DNA from: Saccopteryx bilineata
Taxonomy: Eukaryota; Chordata; Mammalia; Chiroptera; Emballonuridae
Direction of reading: 5' to 3'
Length of the DNA stretch: 64,000 nucleotides
Assembly (NCBI RefSeq): GCF_036850765.1
Contig: NC_089492.1
Coordinates: 293,778,590-293,842,589 of the forward strand
The notes beneath the pieces were generated by a model, which saw only the letters and a list, made by a program, of their open reading frames with translations, did not search any database and had not been told where the DNA came from. Positions 1 to 10,007 of the stretch are shown piece by piece (position 1 is the stretch's first letter; the number at the start of each line of letters is the position of its first letter). Both the position numbers and the translations under genes were made by a program.

Positions 1-404
1 CTATACCTAATTTCTTGAAGGGGTTTTTTTTTTTCATGAAGGATATTGAATTTTTTGAACTGCTTTTTCTGCATCTATTGATATGATTATATGATTTTTT
101 GATCCTTTATTCTGTTACTCTGGTGTACCACATTTATTGATTGGTACATTTCAACCATTCTTACATCCTGGGGATAAATGCTACTTGATTGTGGTGTATG
201 AGTCTTTTAATGTTTTGTTGGATGTGGTTTATAGCTATTTTGTTGAGGAATTTTGCATTTGTGTTCATCAGGGCTATTGGCCTGTAGATTTCTTCTCTTA
301 TATTTTCCTTAAATAGCTTTGATATCAGGGTAATGCACCTTATAAAATGAGTTTGGATGTGTCCCCTGTTCAACTTTTTCAAAGATTTTCAGGATTCATA
401 AGTA

Positions 405-745
405 CCGTATTTCCCCATGTATAAGATGCTCCCATGTATAAGACACACCTTAATTTTGGGGTCCAAAATTTCAAAACAAATGTATTACATAAAGTTAGTG
501 AACTCAAGTTGAATTCATCATAAAATTCGTACAACTCTTCATCACTGTCAAAACTCCCATCCATTAGCTTGTCCTCATCTGTGTCTGATGAAGAATCACT
601 GTCTTCAACAATGAGCACAAAAACAAGCATGAAAACGTGGGAAATGCAAGTTAAAAAAATCTACAACCACTGTATAAGACACACCCAGTTTTTAGACCCC
701 AAATTTTTTTGGAAAAAGGTGCATCTTATACATGGAGAAATGCAG
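405..745 (-). mobile_element. pogo/Tigger-like non-autonomous DNA transposon (MITE) inside L1
   Basis: Inverted ends CCGTATTTCCCCATGTATAA (left) and the matching right end flank a 341-bp element bounded by TA on both sides, as expected for a Tc1/mariner-pogo target site. L1 sequence resumes directly on both sides. The minus strand from 630 keeps an acidic peptide (SDSSSDTDEDKLMDGSFDSD) that also occurs in the longer relative at 26946-27414, so this is a deletion derivative that retains the C-terminal end of a transposase gene. The family name is not certain. Confidence 0.75.
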
Positions 746-883
746 TAACTCTTTATTTAGTAACATCACCAGTGTTTCTACGTGGTACTGGGTTTTTCTT
801 TCTTAGGAGATTTTTGTTGCTGATTCAATTCTCTTAGCTACTATAGATCTATTTAGATTTTTCTCTTTATGCATGACACAGGT

Positions 884-1282
884 GTTTGTTTGTTTTTTGT
901 GACAGAGACAGAGAGAGGGACAGATAGGGACACACAGACAGGAAGGGAGAGAGATGAGAAGCACCAATTCTTTGTTGCGGCACCTTAGTTGTTAACTGAT
1001 TGCTTTCTCATATGTACCTTGACTGCGGGGCTACTGCAGAGTGAGTGACCCCTTGCTCAAGCCAACGACCTTGGGCTCAAGCCAGCAACCTCTGGACTCA
1101 AGCCAGTGACCCTGGGGTCATGTCTATGATCACATGCTCAAGCCAGCGACCCTGCACTCGAGCTGGTGAGCTTGTATTCAAGTTGGATGAGCCAGCGCTA
1201 GAGCTGTCAATCTTGAGGTTTCGAACTTGTATCCTTTGTGTCCCAGTTCAACACTATTTACTGTGCTACCGCCTGGTCAGGC
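884..1282 (-). repeat. SINE-B, minus
   Basis: tRNA-derived SINE in reverse: an A/GAGA-rich tail region at the left and a head complementary to CCTGACCAGGCGG at the right. Flanked by similar GCATGAT/GCATGAC sequence. Inserted in the L1. Confidence 0.85.
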
Positions 1283-1647
1283 TGCATGATACAGTTTTGA
1301 TGGTTTATATGTTTCTGGGAAATTTTTCATTTCTTCTAGGTTATCCAGTTTGCTGGCATATAATTGTATCAAGTAATCTTTTCTGATTGATTATATTCCT
1401 GTACTAGCAGTTGTGGTGTCTTCTTTTATTTTTGATTTTGAGTCTTTTCTTAGTTTATTTAAAGGTCTGTCAATTTTTTTTTAAAATGTGAGCTCTTACT
1501 TTCATTGATCTTTTCTGTCCGTTTTACTGTCTCTCTTTCACTGATTTCTCTCTGATCTTTGTTACTTGCTTTCTTCTGCTAACTTTGACCTTAGTTTGTT
1601 TTTTATTATACCTTAGGGTATGAAAGTAGGTGTTTGTTGTTGATTTT

Positions 1648-2051
1648 TTATTTTATTTTATTTTTTTGCATTTTTCTGAGGCTGGAAACAGGGAGAGACA
1701 GTCAGACAGACTCCCACATGCGCCCGACCGGGATCCACCCAGCATGCCCACCATGGGGCGACGCTCTGCCCACCAGGGGGCGATGCTCTGCCCATCCTGG
1801 GCGTCGCCATGTTGCGACCAGAGCCACTCTAGCGCCTGAGGCAGAGGCCACAGAGCCAACCCCAGCGCCCGGGCCATTTTTGCTCCAATGGAGCCTTGGC
1901 TGCGGGAGGGGAAGAGAGAGACAGAGAGGAAGGCGCGGCGGAGGGGTGGAGAAGCAAATGGGCGCTTCTCCTGTGTGCCCTGGCCGGGAATCGAACCCGG
2001 GTCCTCCGCACGCTAGGCCGACGCTCTACCGTTGAGCCAACCGGCCAGGGC
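1648..2051 (-). repeat. SINE-A, minus
   Basis: Near-full-length SINE-A in reverse, with T-run at left and the tRNA-like head (B box complement CGAACCCGGGT) ending GGCCAGGGCC at right. GTTGTTGATTTTTT occurs on both sides as target-site duplication. Confidence 0.92.
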
Positions 2052-2340
2052 CCGTTGTTGATTTTTTTTATCTGCAGGAATTTATCACTAGAAACTTCTT
2101 TCTTACTCTTCCTTTTGCAGCATTTTGCATGGTGTATTATGTTTCCATTTTCATTTGTATGAATATATATTTTTGTTGTCTTTTACCCATTGATTGTTCA
2201 TAAATATGTTGTATAAATTTTACATATAGGTGATTTTTCAGATTTCTTCCTCTTACAATTTCTAGTTACATGCCATTTTGGTTGGAAAATATACTTGATG
2301 TGATTTTAGTGTGTTTAAATTTTTAAAGACTTGTTTTGTG

Positions 2341-2516
2341 GTCCTGGCCAGTAGCTCAGTTGATTTGAGTGTAGATCTGATATACCAAGGTTGAGGGTTC
2401 ATTTCGGGTCTGGACACATACAGGAGTTAACCAAGAATGCCTAAATAAGTGGAATAACAAAATGATGTCTCTCTTTTTTTTTTTCTTTCTCTAAGATAAA
2501 AAATAAAATAAAAGGA
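2341..2516 (+). repeat. VES-type SINE, plus
   Basis: Short tRNA-derived SINE starting TCCTGGCCAGTAGCTCAG with a recognisable A box and B-box-like GAGGGTTCATTTC, then AACAAAATGATGTCTCTCT and an A-rich tail. This older type is what I associate with VES SINEs of bats. Confidence 0.75.
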
Positions 2517-2522
2517 CTTATT

Positions 2523-2703
2523 TTCTGACCTGTGGTGGCGCAGTGGATAAAACATCGACCTGGGATGCTGAGGTTGCCAGTTCAAAACCCTGGGCTTGCC
2601 TGGTCAAGGCACATATGGGAATTGATGCTTCTTGCTCCTCCCCCCTTCTCTCTCTCTGTCTCTCTCTCACCTCTCTAAAATGAATAAATAAATAAAAATA
2701 TTT
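2523..2703 (+). repeat. SINE-C, plus
   Basis: Starts TCTGACCTGTGGTGGCGCAG and runs through the GTTCAAAACCCTGGG B-box region and a CTCTCT tract to an ATGAATAAATAAA tail. It sits directly behind the VES-type SINE. Confidence 0.88.
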
Positions 2704-2814
2704 GTTTTGCAACCTAACATGATTTGTTACACTATATGCTTTTTACCACATGAGATTAATGTATATTCTGCTACATCTTCTGTAAATGTCTGTTAGGTCT
2801 ATTTGCTTTTCTTT

Positions 2815-3131
2815 CTTTATTATTATTATTATTATTTTTAATGTAAGAGGTGGGGGTGCAGATAGACAGGAAGGGAGATAGATGAAAAGCATCAGTTCTT
2901 CGTTGAAGCACCTTAGTTTTTCATTGATTGCTTTCTCATATCTGCCTTAACCAGGGGGCTACAGTAGAGCCAGTGACCTTGGACACAAGCCAGCGACCAT
3001 GGGGTCATGTCTGTGATCCTGTGCTCCAGCTGGTGAGCCTGTGCTGAAGCCAGCGGCCTTGGGGTTTTGAACCTGGGTCCTCTGTGTCCCAGGCCGACGG
3101 CTCTGTCCACTACGCCACTGCCTGATCAAGC
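2815..3131 (-). repeat. SINE-B, minus
   Basis: Begins with a TTATTATTATT tail and ends with the complement of the head CTTGATCAGGCAGTGGCG. Moderately diverged and inserted in the L1. Confidence 0.85.
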
Positions 3132-3166
3132 TAGGTCCATTTGCTCTTAAATAAAGTTCAAGTTTA

Positions 3167-3450
3167 CCTGACCAGGCGGTGGCGCAGTAAATAGAGCATT
3201 GGACTGGGACATGGAAGATCTAGGTTCAAGACCTCGAGGTCACCAGCTTAAGCACGAGCTCATCTGGTTTGAGCAAGGCTCACCAGCTTGGACTCAAGGT
3301 CACTGGCTTGGCTGTAGCCCCCTGGTCAAGGCACATATGAGAAAACAATCAGTGAACAACTAAGGTGCTGCAGTGAAGAATTGATGCTTCTCATCTCTCT
3401 CCCTTCCTGTCTGTCCTTCTGTCTGAAAAAATAAAATAAATAAAATAAAA
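3167..3450 (+). repeat. SINE-B, plus
   Basis: Starts CCTGACCAGGCGGTGGCGCAG and ends in an AAATAAAATAAA tail. The flanking L1 sequence TAAAGTTCARGTTT is repeated on both sides as target-site duplication. Confidence 0.9.
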
Positions 3451-3830
3451 TAAAGTTCAGGTTTGATAATCTCTTACTAATATTTTGTCTGGATGATCAA
3501 TCAGACTATTGAAGTCCCCTACTTTTATTGCGTTGCTGTTCATTTCTGTCTTCATATCAATTAGTACTTCCTTAATATAGTTAGGTGTTTCAATATTGGG
3601 TATATATGGACTAATAACTATTATATCCTCTTGATGACTTGGCTGTTTTATCATTATACTGTATAAGGAGGTGTTTTTTTTTCTTTTGTGACACTTTTTG
3701 ACTTAAAGTCTTATGTTCTCTGACATAAGTTAACCCTGCTGTGTTTTAGTTTTCATCTGCACTTTTGTGGTTGGGTTTCCCATTTCCAATAAAGTCAACA
3801 TGTACTTTACCAGTATTTCTTTGCACTTAG

Positions 3831-6139
3831 GGTGCTGTTGTGGAGCAAAGGATTTGGAGGCACCATTTGAACAGAGCTTTTCTGTGGGCGTGTCACAGGC
3901 CAAGACTCCCAAGGAACCTCCATCTTCCCAGAAGTCTCACTCCTGCAAGATGTGTGGTCCAGTCTTGAGAGTTATCTTCCACTTGGCTGACCAACAGGAA
4001 ACCCAACACAGAGTGAAACGGTTAAGGTGCGGGGCATGTGCGAAACAGTTTTATTTCAGTGCCAGCTGTCAACAGAACCAGGAGCAGCAGTTGGGAGAAA
4101 ATGTGGACAGAGCTTCAATTCCAAAGAACTGCAATTTGCACATGTCAGGGAAGCCCTTGACCTGTGAGGATGTTGAGAAAGACTTGCTGACCACCTCAGG
4201 ACGTCGCCAGCAACAGGCCCCTCACACCAGAGAGAAGCCAAACAAAGTCTCCAAATGTGGGGTAACCTCTCAAAACATAAACAGCCATCCTACTTTGGAA
4301 GAATGCAAAAAAGCGTTCAGCCCAAAACACACACTTGTTCAGGACCGGGGTGTGCACACTAAAAGACAGTGTTTTGTGTGCAATGAGTGTGGGAAAACAT
4401 TCAGGTACAAATCCTCATTTGTTATTCACCAGGAAGTCCACACTGATGATAGAATTCATGTATGCGATGACTGCGGAAAGTCCTTTAAGGGTCGCTCAGC
4501 CTTCAATCAACACCGAAGAATTCATTCCGGGGCAAGGCAGTACAGGTGTGGCAAATGTGGGAAATCCTTTAACCAAAAATTTGTCCTCATTTATCCTCAG
4601 AGAAGTCACACTGGCGAAAGTTGTTACGTGTGTTGTGAATGTGCCCCATCTTTCAGTCACAGCTCCGTTCTTATTCAGCAACAGCCAGTTTATACTGGAG
4701 AAATGAGTTTTGAGTGTACCGAATGTGGGAAATCCTTTAGAAGAAATTCTGACCTCATTGAGCATGGGAGAGTTCACACAGGAGAAAGGCCTTACGAATG
4801 TAGCGAGTGTGGGAAATCTTTTACCTCTTGCTCCGCGCTTCGTTACCATCAGAGAGTTCACAGCGGAGAAAAGCCTTATAAATGTAGTCAGTGTGGGAAA
4901 TCTTTTACATCCAGCTCTGGGCTCCGTTATCATCAGAGAGTTCACACAGGAGAAAGGCCATATGAATGTAGTGATTGTGGGAAATCTTTTACTCAAATAA
5001 ATCACCTCATTATACACCGAAGAGTTCACACCGGAGAAAGGCCTTATGAGTGCAGTGAATGTGGGAAATCCTTTAGCCACAAATCTTACCTGTCGCAACA
5101 CCAGAGAGTTCATACAGGAGAAAGGCCTTTTGAATGTAGTGAATGTGGGAAATCTTTTACCTCCGGCTCTGCCCTCTGTTACCATCAGCGAGTTCACTCA
5201 GGAGAAAAACCTTATGAGTGTAATGAATGTGGGAAATCTTTTACCAATGGACCAATACTTATTCGACACCGTAGAGTTCACACAGGAGAAAGGCCTTATG
5301 AGTGCAGCGAATGTGGGAAATCCTTTACCCAAAGAAATCACCTCAATATACACCAGAGAGTTCACACAGGAGAGAGGCCTTATGAATGTAGAGAATGTGG
5401 AAAATCTTTTACCTCTGGCTCTGCCCTTCGTTACCATCAAAAAGTTCATGTTGGAGAAAGACCTTATGAGTGCAGTGAATGTGAAAAATCTTTTACCTCT
5501 AGTTCTGCCCTCCGTTGCCATCAGAGAGTTCATACAGGAGAAAGGCCTTTTGACTGTAATGAATGTGGGAAGTCTTTTAGGGATAGTTCCCAATTGAATC
5601 AACATCAGAGAGTTCACACTGGAGAAAAACCTTATGAATGTAGTGATTGTGGGAGATCATTTAGCCAGAATTCATACCTCTCTAAACACAGGAGAGTTCA
5701 CACTGGAGAAAGGCCTTACGAGTGTAGTGAATGTGGGAAATCTTTTACTTCTGTCTCTGCCCTTGGTTACCATCAGAGAGTTCACACTGGAGAAAGACCT
5801 TACAAGTGCAGTGAATGTGACAAATCTTTTACCAATAGCTCGATACTTATTAGACACCGGAGAGTTCACACAGGGGAAAGGCCTCATGAATGCAGTGAAT
5901 GTGGGAAATCCTTTACCCAGAGAATTCACCTCATTATTCACCGGAGGGTTCACACAGGAGAAAGGCCTTATGAGTGCAGTGAATGTGGAAAGTCTTTTAC
6001 CTCTCGCTCCACTCTCCATTACCATCAGAGGGTTCACACAGGAGAAAGGCCTTATGAGTGCCGAGAATGTGGAAAATCTTTTAGCCGAAAATCAAACCTC
6101 TCTCAGCACATGAGAGTTCACACTGGTGGAAGGCGGTAG
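3831..6139 (+). CDS. KRAB-type C2H2 zinc-finger protein, terminal exon with 21 fingers (gene 1)
   Basis: Terminal exon of a KRAB zinc-finger transcription factor, presumably a nuclear DNA-binding repressor. A pyrimidine-rich acceptor ending TTGCACTTAG precedes 3831. The first two exon bases complete a split codon, the phase left by the 127-nt KRAB-A exon of the paralogue at 51843. About 768 codons stay open to TAG at 6137-6139. An N-terminal spacer ([20 protein letters not shown]) is typical of the human 19q13.4 ZNF group. Fingers are spaced exactly 84 bp from 4373 to about 6122. Nineteen of 21 have intact C2H2 ligands; finger 3 (4541) lacks the first His and finger 4 (4625) lacks both. Linkers are mostly HTGERPY. 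No KRAB exon is visible upstream in the window. Fingers 9-15 and 16-21 look like a higher-order duplication. Probably functional; the orthologue cannot be named. Confidence 0.93.
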
Positions 6140-8100
6140 ATGTAGAGGAAATTTACAGTTTCTTTGTTCAGTGTTAACAACACTGGAGGAAACTGAGATC
6201 TCGTTTGTCTGAACTTAATCTCATACATTCAAGTGTCCATGGTAGGGAGATTTTCCATAAATTTTAGTTATGTGGGAAGCATGTGTGTCTTTCACTTTTT
6301 GTGTGTGTGTGTGTGTGTGTATTTTTCTGAAGCTAGAAACGGGAAGAGACAGTCAGACAGACTCCCACATGCGCCCGACTGAGATCCACCCGGCATGCCC
6401 ACCAGGGGGCGACACTCTGCCCACCAGGGGGCGATGCTCTGCCCCTCCGGGGCGTCACTTTCTTGCGACCAGAGCCACTCTAGCGCCTGGGGCAGAGGCC
6501 AAGGAGCCATCCCCAGCGCCCGGACCATCTTTGCTCCAATGGAGCCTCGGCTGTGGGAGGGGAAGAGAGAGACAGAGAGGAAGGAGAGGGGGAGGGGTAG
6601 AGAAGCAGATGGGCGCTTCTCCTGTGTGCCCTGGCCGGGAATCGAACCCAGGACTTGCACGCCAGGCCGACACTCTACCACTGAGCCAACCGGCCAGGGC
6701 TGTCTTTCACTTTTTAACCTGCCCTGGGCTCTTGCCTGATTTACATCACTGCCACTTTCTATGGTTGAAGCTTTTTCACTTTTACTACCTAGCAGGTTCC
6801 TACATTTGCATCCAGTCACCATCTTTATGTGCTCAGAGAAGCTGACTTTTCTCTCTGATTTGTTGGGAAAAAGCAGACTGAGCCCTGAGGCAATGTGCAT
6901 TTTCTTCCCACTGACTGATTACAGAATGGACCTGACTCAGTGTTGACCTCAGAGAACATCATCTGAGTTCAGCTGGCAGCTTGCAGATGGACCTTCTTTT
7001 CAGGGATCTGGTTTCCCTAGAGACTTGTGGTGAATATTTCTAGTGTTAAGTCACCAGTTCAAGAGCTGCCTGGTCCGTGTTCCTTTGGTTTGTAAAATAC
7101 TGAATGAAGGCCTTTATTATTTCGGTCCTCTTTAATCTTGGATGTTTTATTTACTCTGTGGGGTTTTTTTTATAAGCAGATTTTGGCTCTACAGTATAAA
7201 GAGATGAAGTTTTTTTTCTGGAATTTCAACCTTTCACGGAGAGATGGTATGGTGGCAGAAATGAGCTCTCCAGTTTTTGCCAAATTTGCATTGCTGTCCC
7301 CCATCCTCCTGGGAAGGACTGCAGGGCTCTCTGGTCCTCATAGGGATCCTGGATGTTTTGTTTCAGGAAACTCAGAAAACACTTTTGGGAGGAGCAGGTG
7401 ACAAGCTCATGTGCTCTGAGAGCAGCATGAACTTACACTTCGTTTAATATGGGGTATCATTGTTTTGGGTAGTATCTTCCAGATTTTATAAAGAGCCATG
7501 TGACCTGATGCCTACAATTCCATGGGAGATGGTCACTGGCTGTAGAACCGTAGGAGTTAGAGGAAACCATGATTGCTACAGAAGTAATGGCCCAATAGGG
7601 GTTGGAAGAGACTGCAGCCTGCCTCATGGAATGTGCCTTTCTATACATGCATCCAGAAATGTTCTTGTCAAAAAGACGGCAGGATCAATATGTTCACAAA
7701 TCTGAAGGTCTCCAGGCATGTTTATCTTCTGTGGCCAAAGTCATTCTCATCAAAAATAATGTTAAGATTTTGTGGCTTTCTGTAGGGGCTTAGATGTTTA
7801 CATGAAGACAATGGGTTTCCAGGCCGGAAATCAAAGATAAAAAGAGTATCTGGGAGTATTTTGTGACCCAGACAGCATTCCTGTTGATTTGGGTGAAAGT
7901 CCTTGTTTGATCAATTTGCTGCCACCAAGGAAAGGGTGACCTTCAGTGGGCATGAGAATGTGGATTGAATATACAGTTGCCAAACCTATTTTTGAGGAAG
8001 AGTTGGACATACGCATTTTTTTAAATCTTGATTCATTTTTAATGAGCTTTAGTATGGTATCATACATGTAGTAAACGACATACTTCAAGTATTGTATCTG
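6140..8100 (+). other. 3' UTR and downstream flank of ZNF gene 1, paralogous to 54609-55700
   Basis: Sequence after the stop codon aligns by eye with the region after ZNF gene 2: GTGTTAACAACA, GGAGATTTTCCATAA, and the stretch around CAGCTGGCAGCTTGCAGATGG (6970 versus 55040), then TATTTACT...TTTTGGCTCTA (7148 versus 55210). A SINE-A interrupts it at 6303-6700. No independent gene was recognised; small open frames here have no family features. Confidence 0.75.
6303..6700 (-). repeat. SINE-A, minus, in ZNF gene 1 3' UTR
   Basis: Full-length SINE-A in reverse, with a (TG)n-expanded left junction and head GGCCAGGGC complement at right. TGTCTTTCACTTTTT is duplicated on both sides. The paralogous 3' UTR after gene 2 lacks it. 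Confidence 0.93.
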
Positions 8101-8174
8101 ATGAATTTAATCATTTGTGTACAACTGAAACCATAATCATAATCTGACCACATCTGTCACTCTATCTACTTCAT

Positions 8175-8445
8175 GGTTTTTTTCCCATTTTTATTTAGAA
8201 AATTAAATTTAACAGGGTGATATCGGTCAGTACAGCACATAGGTTTCAGGTAAACATTTCTATACCATTTGAACTGTTGATTATGTTGTATACCCATCAC
8301 TCAAAGTCAATCATGTTCTTTTATAATCTCTACCTACCCTTCACAACTCTCCAAGTAATAATTGATTTACTTTTTATTTTAATACATAACTTTGTGTTTC
8401 CTAGAACTTGTATGATGGGAAAAAAAGTATTCCCCCCCCCCTTTT
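8175..8445 (-). mobile_element. L1 3'-end fragment, antisense, old
   Basis: AACAGGGTGATATCGGTCAG and TATACCCATCACTCAAAGTC match, with divergence, the L1 3' end at 49529 (GGGGTGACATCAATAAATCA, ATACCCATCACCCAAAGTC). The orientation is the same as the large L1 at the left end. Confidence 0.7.
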
Positions 8446-8712
8446 CCTTTTAAGTGAGAAGAGGGGAGATAGACTGCCACATGCACCCTGGCCGGATTCC
8501 ACACAGCAGCCCTATCTGGGGCCGATTCTTGAATCAACAGAGCTATCCTCCGACCCTAATCAAGCCACTGCCTGCAATAGGGGGAGAGAGAGAGAAGAGA
8601 GGGAAAGAGAAGCACTTGGTTGCTTCTCATATGTGCCCTGATAGAGAAATGAACCCAGGTTGTCCTCATGCTGGGCCAAAGCTCTATGCACTAAGCCAAT
8701 CAGCCAGGGTGT
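8446..8712 (-). repeat. SINE-D, minus
   Basis: Reverse copy of the diverged SINE-A relative: GAGAAGAGGGGAGATAGACT at left, head complement GCCAATCAGCCAGGGTG at right. Confidence 0.75.
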
Positions 8713-8725
8713 CAGGGCTTGCCTC

Positions 8726-9052
8726 TTTTTTTTAATTTTTCCGAAGTTAGCAGCGAGGAGGCAGGCAGACAGACTCCTGCATGAGCCCAACCAGGATCCA
8801 CCCGGCATGCCCACCAGGGGGCGATGCTCTGCCCATCTGGGGCATTGCTCCATTGCAACCGGAGCCATTCTAGCACCTGAGGTGGAAGCTCTGGAGCTGT
8901 CCTATGGGAGAGGAAGAGAGAGACAGAGAGAAAGGAGACTGGAAGGGTAAAGAAGCAGATGGGTACTTCTCCTGTGTGTCCTGGCTGGGAATCGAACCTG
9001 GGACTTCCACACGCCAGGCTGACAGTCTACCTCTGAGCCAGGCGGCCAGGGC
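8726..9052 (-). repeat. SINE-A, minus, partial body
   Basis: TTTTTCCGAAGTTAGCAGC at left, CCACCAGGGGGCGATGCTCT in the body, and a head ending GCGGCCAGGGC. The block between the CTGAGGTGGAAGC and GGGAGAGGAAG motifs is shortened. Confidence 0.85.
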
Positions 9053-9074
9053 ACTTGCCTCTTTTAAGAAAAAA

Positions 9075-9224
9075 AAAACAACTTCTTTTTCATTTTATTA
9101 GAGAGAAAGGAAGGGAGATGGGGACATCAATCTGTTTCTATATGTGCCCTAACCAGGGATTGAACTCTCAGCCTCTGGGTATCTAAATGATGCTCAAACC
9201 AACTGAGCTATCCAGCCCAGGCCA
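9075..9224 (-). repeat. VES-type SINE, minus
   Basis: ATTAGAGAGAAAGGAAGGGA tail side, then CATCAATCTGTTTC and CTGAGCTATCCAGCCCAGG as the complement of the tRNA-like head. Confidence 0.65.
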
Positions 9225-9227
9225 GCA

Positions 9228-9433
9228 GTATTTTTTTTTTATTTTGCTTTCATTTATGTTGCTTAAATACTTGGAAATTTATTTAATGGTATATTAATAG
9301 CTCATCTTTTGTTACTGAGAAGTATTGTTTTGAATGCTTCATTATCCATTTGTTGACAATGGGTTATTTCTAATTTTTGACTATTGAAAATAAAGCTGGT
9401 ACAAACATTTGTGTGTAATTCTTTACATGGATA
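9228..9433 (+). mobile_element. L1 3' UTR fragment
   Basis: ATTATCCATTTGTTGACAAT, GGGTTATTTCTAATTTTTGA and AATAAAGCTGGTACAAACAT are characteristic of an L1 3' UTR. The Tigger element is inserted in its right part. Orientation is given tentatively. Confidence 0.6.
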
Positions 9434-10007
9434 CAGTGGTATCTTGAGATACGAGTTTAATTTGTTCTGTAACCAAGCTCATAAGTCGGCCAACTTGTAT
9501 ATCAAACAAATTTCTCCCATTTAAAATAACTGAAATAGATTTAATCTGTTCCAGCCCTGTGAAACATCCCCAAACTATCCTAAATTATGAAAAAAGACAT
9601 GATTTTAATTATGAAATGCATATGTATACTTTACCAATGCATAACTAAATATATGAAATAAAGTGTTATTTAGTACTGTATTCCTTCCTTAGAGACAGAT
9701 GAGTGCAGCTAACTGGTGAATGGCGGAGGGGGAGGGAGGAAGGGATGCAGGCACTGTAGACATGTAAACTAAAACTGCACTTTCTTAACAGTAAATGTAA
9801 ACTAAAACTGCACTTTCTTTACTTAAAATGAAACCACAAAAACTTAATTGTAAAAGTGCACTTTCTTAACTTTAAGCTTAACCTAAGCTTAACACGTATT
9901 TTTCATTTAATCACCCGTTTTTGCCTTGTTGGCTGCACTTTTGGCACTTTGACTTGCAGGACTTTTGAATAAAAATCTATCCAAAGAGGTTTGCTTTTGC
10001 CTGCCTT

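Larger units (their letters stand above)
1..3775 (-). mobile_element. L1 LINE, ORF2 region, antisense, interrupted by nested repeats
   Basis: The background of this segment is an old L1 retrotransposon on the minus strand. The complement of 161-382 reads as L1 reverse transcriptase (residues such as RPIALMN and the FIP stretch), and the complement of 3457-3654 reads as endonuclease-like ORF2 (VGDFNSLIDHPDKI), so the element runs 5' to 3' from right to left and its 3' end lies outside the window. It is cut into pieces by a pogo-like MITE and six SINEs listed separately. L1-like sequence ends near 3775, about 55 bp upstream of the splice acceptor of the zinc-finger exon, which implies 5' truncation there. 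Reading frames are broken, so it is inactive. Confidence 0.8.

Noticed and set aside
1977..2048. tRNA-like sequence with A and B boxes (and about 40 similar sites)
   Set aside because: They are heads of tRNA-derived SINEs followed by SINE bodies and A-tails, with target duplications; none looks like a free-standing tRNA gene.
1630..2162. Recurring 60-140 codon frames such as those starting MAAGGEERDRE or containing FSCVPWPGIEP at many positions
   Set aside because: Every occurrence coincides with a SINE-A, in both orientations; they are translations of the repeat, not genes.
3767..3830. Start of the ZNF frame at 3767
   Set aside because: It begins with GTG in the intron, upstream of a good splice acceptor; the phase and paralogue place the exon start at 3831.
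4496..5617. Long antisense open frames (233 and 139 codons) and alternate-frame frames over the finger array
   Set aside because: They are shadows of the 84-bp zinc-finger repeat; their repeating peptides follow the repeat period and have no independent features.
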